Source: Elysia marginata
Lineage: Eukaryota; Mollusca; Gastropoda; Plakobranchidae
Length of the DNA: 29,815 nucleotides
Direction of reading: 5' to 3'
Assembly (NCBI GenBank): GCA_019649035.1
Contig: BMAT01009118.1
Location: forward strand, 153,657 to 183,471
Shown here: piece by piece, positions 21,182 through 29,815 of the stretch
How the letters are laid out: each line of letters begins with the position of its first letter
Numbering within the stretch: position 1 is the stretch's first letter
Notes under the pieces: model-generated
The model's database searches: none
Told to the model about the DNA's origin: nothing
Seen by the model: only the letters and a program-made list of their open reading frames with translations
Translations under genes and position numbers: made by a program

Positions 21182-22810
21182 TGGCTAGATTGATAACCAC
21201 AGAATTCTGCATTTGCACTTCATAATGAGGAGACAAATTCTCCTACACAAGTGGAAAAACAACTTTCATCGTCCGTCCTCCAAGGCTCTGTGTGAAGTGA
21301 TTTCTACCAGGCTTTAATTTGATGAAACTCCACGGTTACCATGATGTGCCGCAAATGAAATCCATAATGCATAAGTCGTGAATTTTCGTTTGATTTATTC
21401 ATGTACATAAATTAGTCTGGTCATAGTGTTTCCAATTGCAGAGTCATAGATGTGGTCCTGTGAAAAAAAAACAAACTTTTTGAAGTATGAAATTTCCAAG
21501 AAGACTGGTTAAATCTATTTACTTTGACCGCTCAAAAAATGCCAAGTTTAAAAAGAAAGATCGCCATTAAAATATCAATAATTTCCCCCCACACTTTATT
21601 AAATTCACTAGGCTAAAAAGCCATCAAGGGTGAAAAGTATTTAAAATGGCCACAAGAGCATAACTATAAGCAAATGTAGTGGAATTTTAGCCTCTGCTCT
21701 TAGCTAATCTCCTTAACCACTAAGTTATTGTTGGTTTGGGCACTTAAATAGACTTTTTGAGAGTTATTTATTGACACACAATATTTCATTAACATTTTTT
21801 ATCATGAAAATGTCTCTTAGTTTATGTTTTTTGCTTCTGGCATGTGTAAATGAACTAAGCCTGGGACACTTGACTAGATCAAATGTAGGAGAATCTCAAG
21901 CAATCTAAAATATTTGTTTAGATCAGCATTACGAAGCTGAACAGGCCTTAGTATATACATACACATAAAGTATGCAAAAACTTGATATATAAATGTGTTG
22001 TTGAGATGTATTCATACAAAGCCTTTAACTTATTTAAAAACATTTGCTGCATGTAAATATTAATTATCATGTTTAATATAATGCATTGAACTGAAAAGCC
22101 ATCGAATATTTCAATAATGATAATGTTAATCTAGTTAAGGTGTACATGTGTTTGACTTTTATAGCTTTTTACTCTTTCATTAAAGAGCCATGCAACTGTA
22201 AACTTGCTTGTGTGTGAGAAATGTTTTTAGGGATAATTTTTGTTTTGTTTAATTTTATGAAATTATAGGCCTACAGAAAGTAAAAGTATTTTGTATGCAA
22301 GCTGTAGTTAGTATGCATAACTGTTTTCCAGTGTTCAAATCACCTAAATGGAATCAGAGTAAATAATCCAGAGGGAAAAGTTGTGGCAGTTGCAACTCAG
22401 AATTTTTATCATCATTACATTTTAATGTGTTTGCGACCTTAAAATTTTCAACACTTGCTCTGCACTAGGCGTCTTCCATTTTTGCCACCTACTAAACTAT
22501 GAACATTTCTTGTTCATATATAATTACCTATACATATATATATATATATATAACGTATAACAACTATAGCCATTGCACAGTGCCAAGTTTCATAGTACTG
22601 TTATTGTCTACTGTACTTTTTGTTCAAACTCAGTAGCCTTTCTGTTTCTTTCAGAGTTGGATTTGTGTTTTATTTAAAGATGACAAAGGAAAAACTTTCT
22701 GAAAGTAATAAATTTGTTGACTTGGGTACAGTTTAGTGATGGTCAGGATAAAATCTTCCTTTGTCACTTGTCAACTTATGTAAATAAAATACAAAGACAC
22801 TATTTATAGT
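21182..22810 (+). other. Probable 3' UTR of the SORBS-like gene
   Basis: AT-rich noncoding sequence downstream of the stop. AATAAA hexamers occur at 22707-22712 and 22783-22788, and another lies at 23156-23161, so the true end is not fixed and could be further on. Three Pumilio-type sites (TGTAHATA) lie at 21402-21409, 22053-22060 and 22779-22786. A short TA repeat is at about 22534-22551. The end chosen is the second AATAAA plus about 20 bases. Confidence 0.5.
22783..22788 (+). terminator. Candidate polyadenylation signal AATAAA
   Basis: Canonical hexamer about 1.6 kb into the last exon. Others at 22707-22712 and 23156-23161 compete with it, so alternative 3' ends are likely. Confidence 0.35.
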
Positions 22811-25395
22811 AGAAAACTAAGAGAGCAATCGTTTTCAATTTATCAGAAACGAGCATCTCAAAACAAACAAGGACTCATTTAATATGAAGCAAAAACAAAT
22901 TTCATAATTCTTATCCACTTGAGTAGGTCTACTATAATAATTTGGAAGAAAATCCATTCACCTTTTTTTAAAAAAGCAACACATTGGTAATTAATGTAAT
23001 TTAATGTAGTTTGTGATGACTTAAAGCTTTTATCCTTTGTTTTATCTTATTGAGTGTTTCTGCAAAAAACATAATCAAACAATTTGTTAAATTTGAGTAA
23101 AATTTCAAGGTTATTATTGCGTTTACTCCCTAAATACATAGTGTATTTTAGTAAAAATAAACTAAAACATATCAGTGATTTATCATATACTTTTTAAAAG
23201 TGGTTGAGCATTTTGATAGTTGCTATGTGCAATAGTATTTTAATCAATACTTTTAACATTGGTCATTTTCTTTATTGATATCATTTGTTTTAAAATAGTG
23301 TTCATTGTACTCTTTTACAGTCTTTTAAAGTTCATGTAGAAGAATAATAGGTGGTTGTGTGAAAAAAAAAAGAAATAGATCTTTGTTTTAAAAGTGTATG
23401 GTTTTCATTGTTTTGCTCAGCCGATGCGCTTGATAATGAATACAAGAAAAAAATTTTGTATTGTTACACAAAAAATATTCATGAACCTCATATACTAATA
23501 ACATTAACAATATAAAATAATCATGTGTATGCATAAGATAATTATATATTCTCTACAACAGAGGTAAGCTAATGGTGCTAGAGTGGTCTCCTTGGTTGTA
23601 CTGTATCTATTTGATAATAGCATGCAAAGACTGATAAATGCATGATATTTTTTTTATATAAAGATTTATTTATCTTACCTTTTTTTCATGTTTTTTTTTA
23701 GTTGCCTATTTAGCACACTTCAAAATTTAGCCATGACAAAACGAATGCAAATACTGCTAGAAGAATAGTGATACCAAAGTGTGGATGCCACTGGAAATTT
23801 TTGTTTTAAATAATCCCACAATTAATTTTGTTGTTTACCTCTCGTCTGTACATTAAAAAATCACTTTATTGATTGAATCACTGGATATTTATCGATTGCA
23901 AATTACTTTTTTTTAAAACAAAGATGTCGTTTCACTGATTGAATCTTCTGTCAGAGTATCTGGCTGGTTTTTTTTTCTTAAGTTTATTTATCACAGCCAT
24001 AGATGGTAAGCTTATCATTGTTTCTGATTGTAGGCTGATTTTGTTGTTTTATAGTCTAAGATTTGGTTCAGTAGTGCTGTTCTTTCTGGCAGCAAGTTTT
24101 GGCTTCTTTCTCCCCATATATGTTGTGTTCCCAGTCCTTCATTTGTTTTTTAAGGACAAGAAAGGAAAGTGTATATGCTTTCAGAATGACATGTTATGTT
24201 CTATAATTGCTAAATCGTAGTTCATGGGGAAGGGGTAATCTTGGAAAAGAGAAAATGCATGAAATGCTATGCAATAGTGCTTTGAAAACAGCCCACTTCT
24301 CATTTTCTTCATCGAAACAACTGACAGAAATGCACGCCAGTCTTGGCTTTGTTTGGCTTCCCTGTATTGTTATTTCTCAAAAATGTTCTGATTATAGCAT
24401 GTCTATTTTCTTCAGAGAAGACAGAATCAGAAGTGAAAGCGTGCCTGTCAACTTTAGGAACGTTCTGTCTAATTGAAGGTGTTTTTTGTGCATAAACAAA
24501 ATATATGTAGTTATAAAATTAGTGTGGTGAAAATATTGAACATTCTCTATACTACAATGAGATCGTCTTCTCTTGTTTTTATGTCCCAGTTATAGTTCTC
24601 TGAGAAAAAAAATTATGTTTTGTTGGTTTTTTTTCAGTAACAATATTATTTTTAAAGTTTAGGGTAATAATATGAAATCTTTCAAAGAAAAAATTATAGC
24701 TTTATCACATAATTATGATGTTGTAAAATTAACAATGTTACTCAAATTTTTATAGTTTACTAAGATGATTAAGAACTAATGTACATTACACTTTTATGGT
24801 GTTTCTTTTCTTCAGATAATATTGATATCAACTTTATACTGAAGTTTGTAAACGGTGAATAATGCATAATCTATGAGTTGTTTTCTTCTTTTTTTTTTTG
24901 TTCTGTCCCCAGTGAAGTGTTCTTCTTTAATCAAAGTTGAGAGTGAATTATCTTACCTTACCTGTGCAAATGTCTTGATAATAGTGAGCTTAAGGGCAAA
25001 AGTATTTTCAAACAAATAACCATTGTCTAAGAATTTTTTTAAGCAAAAAATAGTGGATGAAACAAATTATTCCGCAAGGTATCATCTATAAGTTGAAATA
25101 ACTTCTTTTCATATTGTGTTTTGTAAATTGAGTGTCACTTTTTTGGGCTATCATCAACTTATATTGTATAGATTTTTAACTACTTTAAAAATATATTGCA
25201 AGGTTGTAAGAAACTAACCCATTTCAGAGTCAATCTGAATGACATTTTAAATAAGTTTTGGCCTTTCATTTACTTCAAGAACATTTCACCACTAACTTTG
25301 CTTATATTTTCACATTTTTGCCTATTCTCAGAAAACCTTTTGAAAGTTATAAGGGCAACATACTAGAATCTGATTTGTTTTTTTCCTCTTTCTAC
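22811..25395. other. Distal 3' UTR or intergenic DNA
   Basis: AT-rich sequence with many short homopolymers. An open frame of about 90 codons near 23939-24220 is hydrophobic but begins at a non-ATG codon, sits in T-rich DNA and has no recognisable domain, so I do not call it a gene. Transcription may extend through here if distal polyadenylation is used. Confidence 0.5.
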
Positions 25396-25545
25396 TCACT
25401 ACCTCTCTCTTTCTCTCGCTCTCTCTCTCTCTCTGTTTCTCTCTCTCCCTCTCTGTCTGTCTGTCTCTCTCTTTCTCTCTTTTTATTTATCTGTTCGCTC
25501 TCCAGCATCTCTTTACTTCCATTTTACTACTCTTTCTCTCTCACC
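25396..25545. repeat. (CT)n-rich low-complexity tract
   Basis: About 150 bases dominated by CT and TCTG units, with the densest part at 25402-25485. It translates as Leu/Ser repeats and is not coding. Confidence 0.9.
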
Positions 25546-26810
25546 CTTTTTAATTAACATTTGATAAATTCATGTATGGCCTGTAAAAGAACACTTTTTC
25601 TATCTGTCTTCAAAGAATGTGTATATTTGGGTGGGTGTACATATGTAGGCCTAAGTGTGAATGTTTGACCACCAGGCTGCCCGTTCAATCTGTAGATGAC
25701 ACGAGTGCTTCCCCCTTCTGTTGCTTGCTCGTCTCGTATTTCTTATTGAATAATACATCTTTTAAAACACACTTTGAAACTTGACTTTTGTTATTCATTC
25801 TTTCGTACTCACAATCATAATTACTTGTTTATAATGTCGGGCATTATTAGTTCATACTAGAAGCCAGCAATTGCATCAAGCACTTCATAACTGGAGACGT
25901 AAAAACACTTTCGAACTCTGTATACACTTCTAACGAAAGCTAGCTGAGGAGATGTTAAACTAAACAAAACAAAAAAAATAATAAACACTCAAGAGCCACT
26001 CTTGGCACTACTACAGAAGGCTATCATTTACCAATAACAGCAGCAGCACCAGTAGTAGTACTACTAAATATAAATTAATTTAGCGCTGTATCCTAAAAAA
26101 AACATCAGCTCAAAGCGCTTTACAATGCCCAAATCCCTCACAAAGCATAGAGGAGAATGTAGGCTACAGCTAAACTAAAAAATAAAAACATGTATGTTGG
26201 TGCATACGTGTGTGTGGGTCTGTTCGTCTGTGATGTTGGTGCCCGACCCCCACCCCGGAGTCGGCTTCAGACTTAATGTTGCAATGCACACGCAAGACAG
26301 CAGCCATACATGTCAAATTCTTGGCACCCATCTCTGATCTGGCTCAGAGTACCAACATTACCCATTCGCTCTCATTTGGCAGTGTTTCCTCATGGCCTTT
26401 TTATGAGACCAGCTCTGCATAGCTTTATATATGGCATTTATTTCCCATTTTATTAGGCATTTATACCCCCCCCCCCCACGCGAAATTTTGAAGGACTTTC
26501 CTCAATCTCACTAACAGGGCTTTACACTTAACACGCTTTCAAATATCTGTTTTTAAGGCAAGGGTCTAAAAGGTAAAAAAGAGCCTTTTTGACAATGATT
26601 AAACAACGTAAATTTTGAAACCCCAAAGAGTGAAAAATTTGGGACTCGTAATCAACGTATTAAAAAGAATGGAATATGTACATTAAATTTGATATTTGAC
26701 CCCAATACACTAAAAAAAAAAACAAAAAAACAATCAAACCGCAAACGCTCCACGACAGCTCGGTACCATTCACTGCTCCTTCTAAGCTAATCGAAGGGCC
26801 TCTGAAACTG
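25546..26810. other. Intergenic DNA with repeat fragments
   Basis: No gene is seen. A stretch at about 25945-25980 (GGAGATGTTAAACTAAACAAAAC) resembles the 3' tail of the SINE at 28337-28643 and could be an old fragment. At 26071-26130 the sequence contains TTTAGCGCTGTAT and AAAGCGCTTTACAATG, which look like part of a dispersed repeat. A C-run sits at about 26466-26478. Confidence 0.45.
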
Positions 26811-27020
26811 GCGTGTGGAATTGTGGTCAAGTGGTGGGCACTCAGCTTTCCGGATTGAAAGGTCCAGGGTTCGAGCTCCTCGTCCTCTAGTTCGGCGTTT
26901 AGTCCTTGAGAAAGGCTATTGACACACATTTCGTCGCTGCACTCAAGTGTTAAATGAGTAACGATCTGTGGGCGGTGAAAGGTCTGGTAATTGTGTGGAA
27001 GTAATGATCTTTAAGTTTAA
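26811..27020 (+). mobile_element. tRNA-derived SINE
   Basis: An A-box-like TGTGGTCAAGTGGTGGGCAC (26822-26841) and a B-box-like GGTTCGAGCTCC (26868-26879) at tRNA spacing give a polymerase III promoter. They are followed by a body with TTAGTCCTTGAGAAAGGCTA and GCACTCAAGTGTTAAATGAG, a layout like core-type SINEs in invertebrates and vertebrates. No clear target-site duplication was found, and the B-box departs from consensus, so the copy seems old. The ends are approximate. Confidence 0.65.
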
Positions 27021-28325
27021 GTGCTAATCCTCTGTGAGTTTAGAAGGTAAATTGATTGGTTAATACCCGTCGGGGAACTCATGTATAGCGGTTACATTTT
27101 TAGTGGATTAGGCCCTATGTAAAAATGCTCTTTGTCTTTAAAGAAACATATATATACACCCCAGCTAAGTTACATAATCTTTCACCGCCTTCAGTTGGAG
27201 ATTCTGGATCTGAATACTTGTCTTCCAGATGTAAAACCAAGTGCCTACCTCCAATTCACTTCGCCATACAGCTTGCAAATAGCTGATAATGATTGAGTCA
27301 TTTAGACGTGTATTTAGATTGAGTGCCTTAAACTTTCTCATTAAAAAAGGCTTAAGGGAGCTTAAGAACGAGGCGTTGCGTTTGACAGAGAATTAAAACA
27401 CAAACTCAGAGATTTCATGCAAGGCGCTTAAATTCGGCCAGCTTTTTACATTAGTCCAGATCTTGCGGAGAGAGAAGATAACAATAGGCGTTTCAAAGAC
27501 TTCAATATTCTGGACTGACACTCACCCAAAAACACTTTTTATCAATTCATTCTTTCTCACTACAATACATGTGGTGGTCGTGGTGGTGGTGAGGATGATG
27601 ATTATGGTGATGATATAAAGAGAAAGGACTGAATGAGCTGATAATGGGGGTGGTGGTGGCAAAAAAAGGTCACACATTTAGTAGCAAAAAACTTTCAAAA
27701 CATTATTATTCGATTTAACCAGCGAGAAAAATATCTTGTATTTTTTTCCTTTTGTACCTTGGAATTTTCCGATATTAAAAATTAAGATAATTTTTTAACA
27801 GCTACAGTGAAATCCACTTGAAGTCATCACCTTTATTGGAAACTCTTGCTCAAAGTCCCATTTTGTACTTTTTTTTAGATTTATGTAATTAATTTAGATC
27901 TAGTTAATTGTTGCTTTGCAGGATTCGGCTCAAAATAAGTTGACATGCACTCAACACATTTTTGTACCCTAGGTGTTGACTTTATCAGGATTTCATCACT
28001 GTATTAAGATTTTGGCATAACTTGAGAGAGCGCACCTGCCTGGCAAAATTTTGAAAACTTTGATCATTTTCGATGAAAATTTCAATTATGTTAGACTTTT
28101 TAATTCCTACACGTTTTGCCTTTTGATTCAAGTCATACATGAACTTAAGTAAAGAACCTGATCCAGCCCGCAGAATTTAGTCTAAGATTTAGCCTCAGTG
28201 GTCGCATTTTAGTGAATCCAGGAAAAAAGCTTACTGTTTCGGGCGTTATATTAAATTGAAACGCAAGATTCTTTGCTTTATTATCATAGCTTTTAGTATT
28301 AAAATGTTTTAAAACAACGTAAATT
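27021..28325. other. Intergenic DNA
   Basis: AT-rich sequence with no recognised gene. It contains a GTGGTG / GATGAT low-complexity patch at about 27571-27660. Confidence 0.6.
27571..27660. repeat. (TGG)n / (GAT)n low-complexity patch
   Basis: Interrupted runs of GTGGTG, GATGAT and GGTGGTGG separated by about 40 bases of ordinary sequence. Confidence 0.75.
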
Positions 28326-28336
28326 GCATGATATTG
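28326..28336. repeat. Target-site duplication, left copy
   Basis: GCATGATATTG, repeated exactly at 28644-28654 on the other side of the SINE. Confidence 0.85.
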
Positions 28337-28643
28337 CACCGACTCTATAGCATAGCGGCAAGACACTCGCTCAGAGATCGGGAGGCGCGTTTTTCGATCC
28401 CCGGCCGAGTCAAAACCAAGGACTTTCAAATTGGTATTAGCAGCTGATCCGCCTAGTGTCTGGCATTATGGATTTAGTGCTAAGTCTGGTCGGCCCGGAG
28501 TCAGGATAATGTGACTGGGTGTGGTTTATTCAAGCGCTACTTACATCACAGTGTAGCAGCGCGCTTTCAATTGTCACCATCGCCGTCTCTGATAAAACCT
28601 CGCAGTTGAAAAGAGACGTTAAAATTTAAACAACCAACCAAAA
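28337..28643 (+). mobile_element. tRNA-derived SINE with perfect 11-bp target-site duplication
   Basis: The head has an A-box-like TAGCATAGCGGCAAGACACTC (near 28348-28368) and a B-box TTCGATCCCC (28392-28401). The body reads GTGCTAAGTCTGGTCGGCCC and ATAATGTGACTGGGTGTGG, wording I recall from SINEs abundant in molluscan genomes. It ends GAGACGTTAAAATTTAAACA and a short CCAACCAAAA tail. Identical GCATGATATTG copies flank it, marking LINE-type target-primed insertion. The element is transcriptionally self-promoted by polymerase III and encodes no protein. Confidence 0.85.
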
Positions 28644-28654
28644 GCATGATATTG
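28644..28654. repeat. Target-site duplication, right copy
   Basis: GCATGATATTG, identical to 28326-28336. Confidence 0.85.
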
Positions 28655-29791
28655 TTTTATCAGTCTATAACACGATATGACACCAAACACATGCATCATA
28701 ATTATAAGCCTCAGTCACTTGGACCGAGTACAAAACAAACGAGATACCTACATGAATAAATTAGTGACACAATCCTTTTTATAACAGTAGTGTATAGTAT
28801 TAATATGGCTCTGAATTATGTATGCAGTATAACCAGCCACTGGCCAGGAAAAAAATTAATTATTACTAATATTATACAATTATCATGTCGACCTGTAAGT
28901 CTATTCGTCTGATGCATAAAATTGATTCTATTTATAGATATTTTAGACTGCATTATGCATGTTTCATAAAAGATCCCAATTGGATGGGAAAGAAATTAAA
29001 AACAATTATTATGGACTACTTATAATGTCGCATCAACGTATATCTAGAGACAAAACTTGCGTAACAAGTGCATGGTTTAATGGTTCTGACCTTATAGTCT
29101 CTTTAGCTTACACTTTGTCGTATCTTCGTTTTTATATATGAAAAGAAAGGCTGGCATCGATTTTGACACCCAGAAAGCAATATCTATGTGCTATATAAAT
29201 AAGAGCAACCAAAGAAGCAAAAAAGAGTAGTTCTACACTCCACATTTGCTGTATCTCCAACGTTTTAATGAATGTATAAATTTTTTTTTGTTGTAAAGCA
29301 TATTAAAAACAACGAGAAAATCATTTATAAAGGTTTATCTCACAAAGTTATCACGTTTTTACCTCGTTCTATCTCCAGCAGAATCACGCAAAAGCAATTT
29401 GAAAAGACATTATAGAAAAATCGGTTTGCTGAAGTTTGCGTTTTACGCATAAAAATCTTACCCATTTCACTTCTACGGCTTCTAGGGTTTTCCAAAATGT
29501 TAGGGTCTGAATGGAGATACAGCAAATCTAAATTGAGTAGATGCATGTTATCGCCTCTCAAATTTGGAGAAACAACAATAGTAAAATGACAAGAGCGCTT
29601 AAAACGGCAAACAACATTTATAAATTGGACAACGTTTCTCATGAAACACGGTGAAATATCACATCATTTATTTCGTTCTTACCTCGTTAGTTTGCATGAG
29701 CATAACATTATTTGTTTCTTCAAATATTACACATGATTACATACACTTTCACTTGATGCGGTTTTTCTTTTATTATACGAATATATTATAG
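28655..29791. other. Intergenic DNA
   Basis: AT-rich sequence. Short open frames occur on both strands, but none has a recognisable domain, a splice context or a coding-like composition. Confidence 0.6.
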
Positions 29792-29815
29792 TAACAGTAG
29801 TAGTAGTAGTAGTAG
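29792..29815. repeat. (AGT)n microsatellite at window end
   Basis: Seven AGT-type units after GTAAC; the tract continues past the edge of the window. Confidence 0.9.

Noticed and set aside
23939..24220. Hydrophobic open frame of 93 codons
   Set aside because: Starts at a non-ATG codon in T-rich DNA; hydrophobicity is expected from T-rich codons and no domain is recognisable.
26660..26929. Reverse-strand frame of 89 codons
   Set aside because: Overlaps the tRNA-derived SINE and has no recognisable domain.
28344..28403. Possible tRNA gene on the plus strand
   Set aside because: tRNA-like head only; it continues into a SINE body bounded by a target-site duplication.
1..29815. CRISPR arrays, bacterial operons or viral genes
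   Set aside because: None seen; the window is intron-bearing animal DNA with one gene.

Overview
The window is animal nuclear DNA. It is AT-rich, with GT-AG introns, microsatellites, tRNA-derived SINEs and a scaffold gap of Ns at 17329-18290. The body of the SINE at 28337-28643 resembles elements I remember from molluscan genomes, and the deposit is probably a mollusc, perhaps a gastropod. That placement is inference.

One gene dominates the window. It lies on the plus strand from about 2489 to 20768, with a 3' UTR that continues beyond. It encodes a SORBS/CAP/vinexin-family adaptor (sorbin and SH3 domain protein, known in flies as CAP). I rebuilt ten coding exons: 2489-7943, 9664-10728, 12233-12336, 13728-13813, 14739-14951, 15348-15462, 16251-16361, 16663-16825, 18717-19221 and 20600-20768. 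Every junction is GT-AG, every phase matches, and the total is 7986 nt, giving 2661 residues plus a stop. The first coding exon alone is 5455 nt and encodes about 1818 disordered Ser/Asn/Pro-rich residues. The second adds a proline-rich 355-residue segment. Two small exons encode a charged helical stretch. The remaining exons encode three SH3 domains in the family layout: two close together, then a linker of about 190 residues rich in Q, N, S and P, then the last SH3 at the extreme C-terminus, ending in [11 protein letters not shown]. Such proteins link vinculin, the actin cytoskeleton and signalling partners at cell-matrix adhesions and muscle attachment sites. No SoHo domain was recognised with confidence.

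Layout. 1-1434 is AT-rich upstream DNA. 1435-1693 is an (AAT)n-type microsatellite. 1780-2488 is a CpG-containing stretch that is the likely promoter or 5' UTR area. 2489-20768 is the gene. An intron (20770-21181) begins one nucleotide after the stop codon. 21182 to at least 22810 is 3' UTR with several AATAAA signals and three Pumilio-type sites. The rest, to 29815, is intergenic or distal 3' UTR DNA with microsatellites and two tRNA-derived SINEs. A third, compact tRNA-like element lies reversed in the third intron. No second protein-coding gene, RNA gene, CRISPR array or bacterial-type system was found.

The observations most worth a second look are the giant disordered exon, a possible SH3-less isoform made by intronic polyadenylation, a phase-symmetric 355-residue cassette exon, a duplicated motif inside the giant exon, and two retroposons with perfect target-site duplications.
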